A stretch of DNA of 64,000 nt, taken from assembly GCF_027595985.1 (NCBI RefSeq), contig NC_073307.1, positions 17,288,395 to 17,352,394 of the forward strand. Direction: 5' to 3'. The notes beneath the pieces were generated by a model, which had not been told where the DNA came from, did not search any database, and saw only the letters and a program-made list of their open reading frames with translations. Positions 24,721-35,650 of this stretch are shown here, piece after piece; within the stretch, counting starts at the first letter, position 1, and each line of letters starts with the position of its first letter. The stretch is from Sorex araneus (lineage: Eukaryota > Chordata > Mammalia > Eulipotyphla > Soricidae). A program made the position numbers and the translations under genes.

Positions 24721-25520
24721 ATCTGGTTCATCCACTGTGATAAACAGTATGGAGAGTTCTCGGTGAAAGAAGAATTGAGTTGCCATATGACCCAACATTC
24801 CACTTTTGGTCTCAAACCCCAAGGCACACAAACGTTTATTCAAAAGGACATTTGCACACTATTTTTCAGTGCAGAGCACCTAAATAGTTCAGAGATGAAA
24901 TCAACCTAGGTGTCCACCAACAGATGAATAGATTATGAAGATGTAGCATATATACACAGTGAAATATGATGGTTACAAGGAGTGATGAAATCATGTAATG
25001 TGCTGCTACTTGGATGGAACAGAACACATACTGAGTGAAGTAAACCAGAAGCAAACCACAAACCAGAATACTCACAAACAGAGTATTTTTTAAATACTCT
25101 GTTTTTAAACCAGAAGTAAACCACAAACAGAATACTCTCACTGATCAGTAGTATATAGATTAACTGGCAGGGAATGTAGCGTAGTAAAGCACAGATGCCT
25201 ATTTAACCCTCTACCCATGGTTTAGGGAGAAGGACAGGAAAGAAAGTGGGGAGATGCGGAAGGGAAGTAATGAAGGAGGGCCCGGAGCCTCCGGTATACT
25301 GGTAATGCGGGGGAGTGGTATAGTTAGGATTCCACAGACTCAACAACACTGAAAACAGGTCCGAACTATAATCACCGAACTTGAAAAGGTGGCTGTCAAG
25401 GTCATGGGCTGTGGGAGTGGGAGGGGTCTTGGGAACAATGATAGTGGGGTTGGTGCTAGAACAGTATGTCTAAAACACACCTGTTAATAATTTTGTAAAT
25501 CCTGGTTCTTAAAAAAAAAA
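24721..25520 (+). mobile_element. L1 3' region with poly(A)
   Basis: Sense L1 blocks: gataaacagtatggagagtt, gttgccatatgacccaacat, aggtgtccaccaacagatga, and a terminal A12 run at 25510-25521. It abuts the antisense L1 at 24720 and overlaps it in L1 content, so I treat it as a separate insertion. It contains a local duplication and palindrome (25041-25127). Confidence 0.7.
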
Positions 25521-26141
25521 AAGTAACAGTAGTCATAGGGTTACAAAAAGAAAAGCCCTAAGAGAAATTTACTTTGAGTTGACACTATTTCCCTTTGTTA
25601 AACTTCTTTGGTATTTGTGCTCACTTGCCAGAGAGTCTGTAATGTATCTTGTATGTTTATCGCCCCCACTGCCTTGTGTTGTTAACTGTTGAGGAATTGC
25701 CACTGGCCACACTCTGTTAAGGTTACAAGAAAACATGGGGAGGAAAATGGTGCCTTTTAAAAAGATTTTAAAAATAAATGCTGACTGACATTAATGGTTC
25801 TTTAAGCTAATTTTCAATCAAGGGGATTAGTATAAGTTATTTATTACATAAGTGTAATTTTAATCCAGAGATTTGAAGTCTCAAGTCATTTTCCTTTATT
25901 AATGATCTAGAGAAATATATACCAACTCATAATTTTTGCAGTTTTTTTACTTTATAAAATTGTTTTAGAATAATTGTATTCTAAAGAAGAATATTACTCT
26001 TTTTAGTAGGATTTTTATACCGTTTCCATTCATTTCATAAACAGTATATTCTTGTTAAGGCAAATATAGCGGATTTTATATGCTGTGAAAATGGATTATA
26101 GTTTGCTGTACTATACGCAGTTTACCTAAGGCTGTTTTCAG
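25521..26141. other. unique DNA downstream of YIPF5
   Basis: No repeat recognised; could contain distal 3' UTR sequence but nothing shows this. Confidence 0.4.
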
Positions 26142-26160
26142 GAGCTTTATAACTAGGTTT

Positions 26161-27318
26161 ATTTTTACTTTATTTTATTTTTTTATTGAATCACCATGTG
26201 GAAAGTTACAAAGTTCTCAGGCTTATGTCTCAGTTATACAATATTCAAACACCCATCCCTTCACCAGTGCCCATATTCCACCACCAAAAACCCCAGTATA
26301 CCTCCCTCCCCCGCCCCCCCACCCCCAACTGCATAACTAATGAATTTCACTTTATTTTCTCTTTACGTTGATTACATTCCATATTTCAACACAAAACTCA
26401 CTATTGTTGGAGTTTCCCCCCAAGAAAGACAGCCCTACTACTAAGGAAGCATTTGATAATTAGTTTTCCATTGCTGAGAAAGAAGAGATATGTAACCCCA
26501 CTGCTCCAAGTACATAACTTTTTTTCTCCTTTTCCCTCTTCCTTTTTTTTTTCCTCCTCCTCCCCCTTCCCACGCCTCATAGTATAGTGGACGCCATGCC
26601 GCATTTCTCGAAAATGGGAAACAACTGGGAAAGAGGAATATTTTCTCTTTCTCAGCCAGCGTGAGGCTATGGCTTAGTTCACAGTCTAGAGAAATAGCTG
26701 CTACTTTGATTACTTTCAATATTTCAACAAAAAAACTCAGTTATTGTTTGGAGTTTCCACCCAAAGTCAGACCTGCTAAAAAGGAACCATTTCACATTGC
26801 TGACAGTTAAGAGATGTTAATTGTCCGCGCGATTTTGGATTTCTGTATAAAGTCCAAGGAAAATTCTGCCAGAAATTGCATAGCCCAGCTTACAGTCCCA
26901 GTGCATTGCTGTAAGAGCTGTGCTGCATGCCAAAATGTGTTAGAAGATCTCTGGAATCAAAGTCTTTAGGTACAGAGGGTCCGTTTCGCTCTCAGCAGCT
27001 CCGGATTTATCTGGGCCGAGGGCGTGCAGGTTACACCCAATTCCCATGATTGCCTAGGAGCCCCAAGTGTAAAAACCGTATACCTCTGGGTTAGGAGTCT
27101 TAGAAGGTGGCTCGCGCCACGTGGATATTGCTGCCGCCGCCATTTTCTATGCAGAAAAACGGTGGAGAGGAAAGATCCATCCCCGGGCAGCGTGGAGTTG
27201 TAGCCCAGCTCGCAGTCCCAGTGCATTGCTGTAAGGAGCTGCTCTGGATGCCAGAATGGGTTAGGCCTCTGGAATCAAAGTCTTTAGGCGCAGAGGGTCC
27301 ATTTCGCTCTCAGCAGAA
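26161..27318 (-). mobile_element. ORF-less composite L1-type element, 19-bp TSD
   Basis: Flanked by a perfect 19-bp duplication, gagctttataactaggttt, at 26142-26160 and 27319-27337. On the minus strand it starts with two GC-rich related units (27208-27316 and 26888-27000 share cagtcccagtgcattgctgt and tggaatcaaagtctttaggy) around a segment containing ATGGCGGCGGC. It then runs into two tandem copies of an L1 3' UTR segment and finishes with the L1 3' terminus and an A-rich tail. No ORF1, ORF2 or RT motif is present. Best read as one retrotransposition of a non-autonomous, L1-derived RNA. Confidence 0.75.
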
Positions 27319-27380
27319 GAGCTTTATAACTAGGTTTAAATTTTAAAATGCCACATAGGCATTCTTTCTTTTGATAAGAG

Positions 27381-27470
27381 TTAAGTAAGTGGGTTGAGCA
27401 TATGGCTCAGTGGTAGCACATTTATTTTGCATGTAGGAAACTTGGATTCTAGACACATGGTGGGAAAGAA
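27381..27470 (+). repeat. tRNA-like SINE head, poly(A)-like tail
   Basis: gcatatggctcagtggtagc followed by ttgcatgtaggaaacttgg resembles a tRNA box A/B layout. It is short and ends in an aaaagg-rich tail. It may be a diverged SOR relative. Confidence 0.5.
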
Positions 27471-27640
27471 AAGGGGGAAAAGAAAACCATGATCAGATAA
27501 TAAGGTTTTATAAATCTTACCACTGTCTTCAGATACTGGTCATCCGATTGAAGATTTTTTTTTTTTAATGTGCATAATGACAACGGTCTAGAATGTATTA
27601 TAAGTACTGTGCATTTGACATTTTATTGTAGATACTTTAT

Positions 27641-27943
27641 TTATTTTTTATTTTTTATTTTATTTTTTATTAATTTGTTTTATTGAATCACCATGTGGAA
27701 AGTTACAAAGCTTTCAGGCTTAAGTCTCAGTTATACAATGCTCAAACACCAGTTCCTTCACCAGTGTACATATTCCACCACCAAAAACCCCAGTATATCT
27801 CCCACCCCCCACACTTGCCTGCATAGCTGATAAATTTCACTTTCTCTTTACCTTGATTACATTCCATATTTTAACACAAAACTTACTATTGTTGGAGTTT
27901 CCCCCCAAAAAAAGTATCCATACTGCCCTGCTATGGTGTGGAT
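27641..27943 (-). mobile_element. L1 3' end, 5'-truncated
   Basis: T-rich run, then ttattgaatcaccatgtgga, cttcaccagtgtacatattc, caccaaaaaccccagtatat, and ctattgttggagtttccccc. The short flanking repeat gatacttt at about 27633 and 27947 is a possible TSD. Confidence 0.85.
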
Positions 27944-28110
27944 ACTTTTAGGCGTTGCCCAACTCATATACTCAGGCTAAATAAAGACAATTGAATCTAA
28001 ATTTTAAAACAAATAGCAGTTATGTTTAGAGAACTCGTTTCCTACCAAAAAGGGAATGTTTTCCTTCTGGAATTATGTACTTCTCTTCCCTCCAGCCTTC
28101 CACCCCATAT

Positions 28111-28360
28111 CACTGTATCACTGTATCACTGTCATCCCATTGTTCATCAATTTGCTTGAGCGGGCACCAGTAACGTCTCCATTGTGAGACTTGTTACTGT
28201 TTTGGCATATTGAATATGCCATGGGTGCTTGCCAGGCTCTGCTGTGCAGGCGGGATACTCTCAGTAGCTTGCTGGCTCTTTGAGAGGGATGGAGGAATTG
28301 AACCCGGGTCGGCCCCATGCAAGACAAACACCCTACCCACTGTGCTATCGTTCCAGTCCC
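28111..28360 (-). repeat. SOR-head SINE with RTE-type tail, 11-bp TSD
   Basis: Tail cactgtatcactgtatcact at the left, cttgagcgggcaccagtaac, ttggcatattgaatatgcca, and head aacccgggtcggcc to gctatcgttccagtccc at the right. Flanked by ccaccccatat at 28100-28110 and 28361-28371. A complete element. Confidence 0.9.
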
Positions 28361-28751
28361 CCACCCCATATAAATAATAAGAATTTAGAAGTTGGGGCAA
28401 AAAAGTACCGTAGAGCTTAATGTTTTCCTATATCATACTTGTGCCTAACTATGGAGAATCGTGAGAAAACAAGACCACTCTGGGAGATCTGCCTAGTAGC
28501 TTCCAGAAGAAATTTAATTATCCAGATAATTTGCTTAACTTGCCCTGTGGGATAAAAAGAAAATAATGATATTTATCTTCTCAGAAAATAATGTTGAAAG
28601 TTTTCCAACAAACATAGCATTATATAGGTAATAGCATGAAGGATATTTACTGAAGAATTAACACTGGGATTAACTTTGAAAATGCAGCTAGATTAAGATT
28701 TCTACCCAAATAATGTCCTCTTAGGCCAACCACAAGCTATTCATTGATTTT

Positions 28752-28905
28752 TCTTTTGCTTTTGGGCCACACCTAGATGTACTTAAGACTTACTACTTGC
28801 TCTGTGCTTAGGGATGGTTCCTGGCAGTGCTCTGGGGCCCACACGAGGTGCTGGGAATTGAATTTGGCTGGACCATATGAAGGCAAATACCCTACTCACT
28901 GTTTT
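28752..28905 (-). repeat. SOR SINE
   Basis: tgcttttgggccacacctag, gttcctggcagtgctctggg and gctgggaattgaatttggct. Confidence 0.8.
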
Positions 28906-30138
28906 TTTCCCTTCTGACTCTTATGATGTTGTGATGTCATATCAGATTCCAGGTACTAGTTATTAAATTAAGTGGGGAAGATTTTTTTCATGCATCATAA
29001 TATCCTTTATATCATGATACCCTTTTTCAAGTGTTGAACATTAAGAATGTAACACTTAGAATCAGGTGAAAGCACCTGATTTGAAAGTAACTTTTCAAAG
29101 ATCGTTGTAGTTATTAAGAATATCACTTTTCTTCTTGAAATATAGGCTCTGAGGGCTGCAGTGGCAATAATGGTCTCAAAGTTTATTGACAATAGCCCAG
29201 GGAAGAATTTTTATGTTTTAATGAATAGAGAATATTTCATTAGCTTGTGAATCACATTTGCCTAAATAAGACCTATCATTACTGCCTGCAATTCAGGCTA
29301 TTAATATTTTATACAAAAAAATTGAAATAATTGATTTTTAATTAGTCACTTTGTCACCATCCAAATTATTAAACTTTTTAATGCATTACTAGTTGAACTT
29401 TAATGCATTATTTAATTCATTAATAATTGTTCATGTAATAACTGGTAAGTTCGTAAAATGAAACATTAAATTCTTGATTTCTAGAGATTGGCAGGGCACT
29501 TAGTCAGTGTGTTTTTATATTATTATTATTAGTAAATGCTATCTTGGTTGTTGACCATAAAACCTGAAGACTAAAGTCTGACCTGGTTCAGCGCTGAGTT
29601 TTGTATCACAAATGGGAATATTTCTTCTACTCTTGTGCACAAAGTTCCCACTCTAGTTAATGAAGAACATTATCTGCTGATGGAGCACAGTGTCCTGTGT
29701 TTGTGAAAATAAATTAAAATGATTACAAACTCAAATGAGGACTAATTAAATACAGAGCTGTTCTCGCAGTTTAAAAGCACAAATATTTTCTTGAGCACAT
29801 TAAGTTCTGAAAATCGGATATGACATTTTTTTGTGTGTGAGCTTAACTAATTAGGCTTAACTTGCATGTATAAATTTGGTTTATTTCTGAACCTTCCACT
29901 AAATCTGCTGATAGCTTGCAGGGTGATTAATAATGCATTAAGATATTTTAAATAGCTTTCAACATTGGCAGAGAAAGAATATAGGAAAAAATGTGAATTG
30001 GAAATTAGTAGAAACATTTTAGATGCTTGTAAATCACGCTTTATTTTTCTTTTTTACCTGTGTGGCTTACTCTAATTTCCCCTAAAAGTAGAAATAGCAA
30101 TATGGTTATTTTATTTATTTCAAGTTAAAATATAATTC
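28906..30138. other. repeat-poor AT-rich stretch
   Basis: No SINE, L1 or MIR recognised. It contains three copies of the palindrome TAATGCATTA (29379, 29401, 29931) and several TAATTA motifs. Possible conserved noncoding element; see findings. Confidence 0.4.
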
Positions 30139-30139
30139 A

Positions 30140-30300
30140 AGGGCTAGAGCGATAGTACAGGGCACTTGCTTTTTTTGTCCCATGAATCCCTGGCACAACA
30201 TGCAGTCCCCCCAAGCATAACGAGGGGTCACTCCTGAATACTGAGCCAGGAATAGCCCCTGACTACCATCAGGCACGGCCCCAGTATTATATGTGTCAGT
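30140..30300 (+). repeat. SOR SINE, diverged
   Basis: gggctagagcgatagtacag, then cacaacatgcagtccccc, and ggtcactcctgaatactgag. Confidence 0.75.
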
Positions 30301-30802
30301 ATAATTAAAAAGAATATTTGTAACGATGCATTTACCGTTTTCAATTTTGTGAACTTTGATCATGAATTTGGAGGATTTGATATATTCTTTATGCACTAGT
30401 AGCTCAATTTTATGTGTCTTATTTTTATAAAAATGAAAATGTCTCTTTACATTTTTTAATGTAAAGAATTTTTTTGTGTTTTTGAGCTTAATGTAATTTA
30501 TTACATTTCTTAATGTAATGAATCTGGGGGACCACAGATTCTTTATCATTATGATAAAAATTGATACCTCTATAGATCAGAATAAATGGTTTATTGAGAT
30601 TCAACACAGGTGATACTTCAAAAACATACTAAATTTCCCAGTTTCCCTCACCTCTATTTCTGGCAACCCAATTTTTTATCTCTGGATTTGCTTATTCTGG
30701 ACATTTTATACTTTTGTGTGCCCTTTTCTTTCTGGTCTCTTTCACTTAGCCTATTTTACATTATATTTAACATGTATATGTTATATATACATATATGTTA
30801 CA

Positions 30803-31300
30803 TACCATCATCATCATCATCATCATCATCATCCCATTGATTGTCGATTTTCTCAAGCGGTCTCAGTAACGTCTCTATTCATCCTAGCCCTGAGATTTTA
30901 GAAGCCTCTCTTTACTCGTTCTTCCCAGTGGTGCCACATTGGATGCTCTTTTAGGGTCAGGGGAATGAGACCCATCATTATTACTGGTTTTGGCATATGA
31001 GTACAACATGGGGAGTTTGCCAGGCTCTCCCATTTGGGCAGGAAATTCTTGGTAGCTTGCCAGGTTCTCCGAGAGGGAGAACTAGGCTATAAGATGTTGT
31101 GCAGCCTCTTCCGGGAGCTTGGTTTTGTAGTTTCTGGATGTTGGCCATTGATGGGATTACACGGCACCAGGGAGAGTTTCTGGGTGTGACTGCCTAGCTA
31201 CTGGAAAATGGGGGACCTGGGTGGAAGAGGCCCAGTCCTGATCTGAGCAGGCTTGGAGTTTTGTATCACAAATGGGAATATTTCTTCTACTCTTGTAAGT
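30803..31300 (-). repeat. RTE-tailed SINE with non-tRNA head, 15-bp TSD and copied filler
   Basis: Flanked by the 15-bp repeat tacatatatgttaca at 30788-30802 and 31301-31315. From the right: a 41-bp segment (31256-31296) identical to 29596-29636, then head (ccaagcctgctcagatcagg, ccattttccagtagctaggc on the minus strand), then the body (cctggcaagctaccaagaat, atgccaaaaccagtaataat) and an atgatgatg tail. The head matches 35210-35650 and 60512-60757, which have different 3' halves. Confidence 0.85.
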
Positions 31301-31310
31301 TACATATATG

Positions 31311-31315
<5 letters not shown>

Positions 31316-31343
<28 letters not shown>
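31316..31343. repeat. (CA)n microsatellite
   Basis: About 14 uninterrupted CA units between two retroelements. Confidence 0.95.
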
Positions 31344-31345
<2 letters not shown>

Positions 31346-31607
31346 CCACCCCAAAAGCCTCCATCCCTCTTGGAGAGCTTGGCAAGCTACTGAGAGTATC
31401 CCACCTGCACGGCAGAGCCTGGCAAGCTACCCGTGGTGTACTCGATATGCCAAAAATAGTAACGACAGTCCTCATTCCCCTGATCCTGAAAGAGCCCCCA
31501 ATGTGCCATTGGGCTACACTAGCACGCGACAGGGACAAATGGAGACATTACTTGTGCCTGCTCGAGCAAATCGATGAACAACGGGGTGACAGTGATACAG
31601 TGATATA
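31346..31607 (+). repeat. RTE-tailed SINE, tRNA head lost
   Basis: gagagcttggcaagctactg, ggcagagcctggcaagctac, then ccattgggctacactagcac and gcgacagggacaaatggaga, ending ctcgagcaaatcgatgaaca and gtgatacagtgata. The last 110 bp match the RTE LINE 3' end at 3699-3800 and still translate as LARDRDKWR and LEQIDEQRGDS, the RTE protein C-terminus. Confidence 0.9.
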
Positions 31608-31727
31608 TATGCACACATAATTTTAACATCAAAATATACCTTATTTTTATAGTCACATATTATTATTATATGAGCAGGGGTTTAGTTTACTTCACTAGTC
31701 ACCTATTGTCAAACAAATAGGGCCGTT

Positions 31728-31862
31728 ATCTTTTATGGTTTTTGTGGGTGGGGGACCACATCAATGGGACTCTTGGCTTTGGAATCAGAGGTCACTCTGA
31801 GGACACTATATGATGCTGGGGTATGAGGCAAGTGCCTTAGCTCCTTGCACTCTCTCCAGTCC
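31728..31862 (-). repeat. SOR SINE, diverged
   Basis: atgatgctggggtatgaggc, gcaagtgccttagctc and gcactctctccagtcctgg. Confidence 0.6.
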
Positions 31863-32027
31863 TGGTCTCTACCTCTTAAAACATTGCATGCTCTATTGGT
31901 TTGACATCTCTCATTATTAGGTTTCACGTATGTTTTTAATGGTGCTCAAATGGGCTGTTATAAAGAGAATTCTGAAAATTTCAATAATTTTACTACCTAA
32001 TATTTTTTTAATGTGAGCGTAGTTTAT

Positions 32028-32083
<56 letters not shown>
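32028..32083. repeat. (TG)n(AG)n microsatellite
   Basis: tgtgtg run passing into a gagaga run. Confidence 0.95.
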
Positions 32084-32088
<5 letters not shown>

Positions 32089-32242
32089 TTAAAATATGAA
32101 AATTTCATCACTGTTTTTACAAGACATTGCTGGTTGGCTTTCAAAATTTTTATTGTTTTTATACTTAGGGAGTGGAAAGTGAATACAGCTAAAAGTGCAT
32201 TCAAAGTGTGCTGCCCATGTCCCGCCTTTCTGACATACTTTT

Positions 32243-32392
32243 TTGGTTTTAGGCCCTCACACACCTGTACTTAGGGCTTATTCCCGGTTCTGTACTAAGG
32301 GATCACTCTTGGAGGAGCATGGGTAGTTATCAGCAAGGTCAGCTGCATGCAAAGCAAGCTCCTTATCTGCTCTGTTATCTCTCTGACCCCTG
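32243..32392 (-). repeat. SOR SINE, diverged
   Basis: cctgtacttagggcttattc, ggatcactcttggaggagca and gctgcatgcaaagcaagctc. Confidence 0.75.
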
Positions 32393-32479
32393 ATGTCATT
32401 TTTATAGTCCTATTTCTATAGAGTATTGAAAAAATTCTGAAATGTGCTCATTTTAAGTTAATTTTTAGGACACATTAAT

Positions 32480-32655
32480 TTTTTTGTTTAATTGTGTTTG
32501 GGCCATACTCAGAGATTCTTGGGATTCAATCCTGACTGTGTACTCAAGAATCACTCCTGGCAGAGTTTGGGTACCACATAGGGTACCAGGTATCAGACCC
32601 AGGTCAGCTTCATACAAGGCACCCATCCTAGCCATTGTATGATCTCTCATCCCCC
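32480..32655 (-). repeat. SOR SINE, diverged
   Basis: tgtttgggccatactcagag, aagaatcactcctggcagag and cagacccaggtcagcttc. Confidence 0.8.
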
Positions 32656-33736
32656 ATGGACATATTAAAATTTTAATCCTTTTTTTTACAGGTTACACCA
32701 CTTTTGATTAAGAAAAATGTAGAGAGTAACTGCCACAAGTAAACGCCAGCGGGTGGCATATATCAATTTTTCACAGAGTCCTGCTTTGCAGGGTGTTTGA
32801 ATGCACTGTTCAGGGTGCGGTCACATTCACTCAGTCATGACAGACTGTAGCTCACAGTTTACTTTTCCTTATATTTCTTTGTAAACTCTTCAGTGTTCTT
32901 ACAGAATTTTTTGATGGTCCTTAGAGTATTCTTTAGCTCAGTTAGCTCAGATTGGGTGCTCAGGCCAGGGGCTTTCATCAGGATAGAAGACTTTCATCAG
33001 CAATAGAGGACTGAATTACTTGGGTTCATTTTTGGCTGCTGGTTCCAGTTTACTGCATTAATTACTGACAGGACTCCTCCCCCACTTCACCAATATTTGG
33101 GTGATAGGTCTTGTTTGAAAATGTGGTTTGAGCAAGTACTCTGCTGGAGAGTTTGCGTCGGTTCTCAAGCCCCCCTTATCGTGTGGAGGATTGTTAGGAA
33201 CAATAAGCCCTGGCCAAGCCACTATAGTTGCTTTATCAACCGGGATGTTATAGAAGAATTTTGTTTCTCAGTTGTAGATTTCTTCAAATTCCTTCATCAC
33301 CTACTGGTTCCTGTCTTGGATCTGGTGCTGCTCATGTGTACAGTTTTAATTTCTCTGAGAGTGGCTCACTATGCCCATTGAACTGAGCTCAGAGCATCCA
33401 TCCCAGTCAATGGAACTGTCCATAACACTCAACTGGATGGTGCGCAATAGAATTGTACTAGTGTTTATTGGTAGAGATAAGATGTAATGCATAGTATCAT
33501 TTGATAGTGGGTATGGTCAAATAAAGCCTCATCACCCAACTTTATTCTCAAGAGTTATTATTGACCATACTAACAATGAAAATGAAGACTAAAATCAACA
33601 TGCAAAACTCAGACAGCTGTAGAATCCCTTCTGTTACATAAGTATGTGTTGAGCTTAAAGAGTTTAACTTTGTAATAAAAATATTTGAAATTTTTCCCTA
33701 TGCCTTTGGCTTGAATGAGGCTGGTTTCTTTTAAAT
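32656..33736. other. intergenic DNA, nothing recognised
   Basis: Unique sequence. The 94-codon open frame at 33097-33381 has no recognisable domain and no conservation that I can see. Confidence 0.45.
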
Positions 33737-33750
33737 TTATTTTAGGTTAG

Positions 33751-33926
33751 CGGGCTGGAGTGATAGCACAGCGGGTAGGGTGTTTGCCTTGCACGCGGCT
33801 GACCCGGGTTCGAATCCCAGCATCCCATATGGTCCCTTGAGCACCGCCAGGGATAATTCCTGAGTGCATGAGCCAGGAATGACTCCTGTGTATTGCCAGG
33901 TGTGACCCAAAAAGCAAAAAAAAAAA
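33751..33926 (+). repeat. SOR SINE, full length, 14-bp TSD
   Basis: gggctggagtgatagcacag, cccgggttcgaatcccagca, gtgtgacccaaaaagc and poly(A). Flanked by ttattttaggttag at 33737-33750 and 33927-33940. Young, complete insertion. Confidence 0.95.
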
Positions 33927-33989
33927 TTATTTTAGGTTAGGAAGTTACAATTGTAGTAAAATGTGTGATATTTATATATAAAATTATTG

Positions 33990-34555
33990 TACTCCACCAC
34001 CACCAAAGTGCTTACAATCCTCCAACACGTCTTCTGTCCCATCTAGTTTTTTTTAAATGCCTTCCTCTCTTTCCCCACTGTTTGGTAATTGATTATATAT
34101 TCCAATGCCAAAAGTTTGTAATTGTTCAGTACTGTACTGTCTACTCTCTTATTTTGACTCTACATTCCACAGATCAGTGAGACTATTTGGTATTTGTCCT
34201 CCTCTGACATTTCACGGAACAATACCCTCCAATTCCATCTACATTGTAGCAAACAGCATAACTTCATCTTTTCTCATAGCTGCATGGTATTTTACTGTGT
34301 ATGTATACAACCTCTTAATGCATTCTACTTTTGTTGTACAATTGGGTTGTTTATACATCCTGGCTATTGTAATAGCTGTGCAATAAATGTGCGGATGCAT
34401 ATATCTTTTCAAATTAATGTTTTTGTGGTTTGGGGGTATATACTGAGAAGTAGAATTACTGGGTTACATGGGAATTCTATTCATATATATTTGTGAAACT
34501 TCCTTATTGTTTTCTATAGAGGTTGAACCAGACAACTTCCCACAGTGATGATTGA
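33990..34555 (-). mobile_element. L1 3' region, antisense
   Basis: catagctgcatggtatttta, tatacatcctggctattgta, caataaatgtgcggatgcat and gagaagtagaattactgggt are the antisense of the L1 3' region, as in other mammals. No intact ORF. Confidence 0.8.
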
Positions 34556-34609
34556 GGGTTTGTTTCTCACCATATTTTGCTGGAGTTGTTTAAAAACAAA
34601 CAAAAACAA

Positions 34610-34745
34610 TTCATGGGCCTGGGAAGATGACTCAAGAGTTTGGTGAACATGCACTGAATATGGATGCCACATATGTGAGTGTGTGTGTGTGTGTGTGTAT
34701 GTCTGTACATATATGTGTGTGTGTGTGTATATAGTGGCCCTGCTC
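34610..34745. repeat. degenerate SINE plus (TG)n
   Basis: gggcctgggaagatgactca and catgcactgaatatggatgc suggest a diverged SINE; gtgtgtgtgt tracts follow at 34677-34735. Confidence 0.4.
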
Positions 34746-35209
34746 TATATATCAATCCTCTGACAACATGGTTTGTTTTGGGCTTTTTCTATAAAAGATT
34801 CAGTCATGTCTATGGTATAATAAGACATTAAAGTGCATCCCCAATGAAGTGAATGGTATTTCAGCATGGCTATCTCTCATTATTTACTTTGAATTCACAT
34901 TAGAATTTAATATTTGACATTAAAAACATATATATATTTACACACTTTTATTCATATCACAAAAATAAGATAATTGTTTATCGACAAACCACAGATCTTC
35001 AATATTAACTAAGACATACTGAAGGCAGAACAGGAACTGAACTAACAATATGAAGGCAAATAGTGAAGTGAAGGTGACAGGGGCATTTGGGGCTTTAGGA
35101 GAATCAGCAGGGAAATTATCGAGAGAGGTTTTGCAAGAGTATTGATTGTAACAGTTATTTTGTGTTATATAAACAACTAAAGTTTTAGTATATCAAAATA
35201 GTGTAAAAA
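34746..35209. other. intergenic DNA, nothing recognised
   Basis: AT-rich sequence. Confidence 0.45.
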
Positions 35210-35650
35210 ATCATCATCATCATATCATCATCCTGTTGATCATCGAATTTCTCGAGCGGTCTCAGTAACATCTCCATTCGTCCTAGCCCTGAGATTTTAG
35301 AAGCCTCTCTTTTCACGTCCTTTCCAATGGTGCCGCATTGGAGGCTCTCTCAGGGTCAGGGGAATGAGACCCATAATTGTTACTGGTTTTGGCATATAAA
35401 TACGCCATGGGCAGTTTGAAAAGCTCTCCCCTGTGGGCAGGAAACTCTCAGTGGCTTGCCAGGTTCTCCCAAAGGAAGAACTAGGCTAAAAGATGTCACG
35501 AAGGCGCCGGGGGCAGTCCCTGGGTGTGACTGCCTAGCTACTGGAAAATGGGAAATCTGGGTGGAAGAGACCCAGTCCGATCCGAGCAGGCTTGGAGGTC
35601 TCAGCCCCGGGTCCCACACACCTGGGTTCCTCTGCTGGTGTTCCATTAGT
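35210..35650 (-). repeat. RTE-tailed SINE with non-tRNA head
   Basis: atcatcatc tail at the left, then gatcatcgaatttctcgagc, agggtcaggggaatgagacc and gccaggttctcccaaagg. The head at the right (35505-35646) matches 31110-31255 and 60512-60757, with an internal gap of about 60 bp next to gcgcctt. No clear TSD found. Confidence 0.85.

Noticed and set aside
23640..25520. A second twin-primed L1 (minus part followed by plus part)
   Set aside because: The two parts overlap in L1 content and no shared TSD was found, so two independent insertions are more likely.
30808..30835. Short regularly spaced atc/cat repeats as a CRISPR-like or regulatory array
   Set aside because: It is the microsatellite tail of an RTE-tailed SINE.
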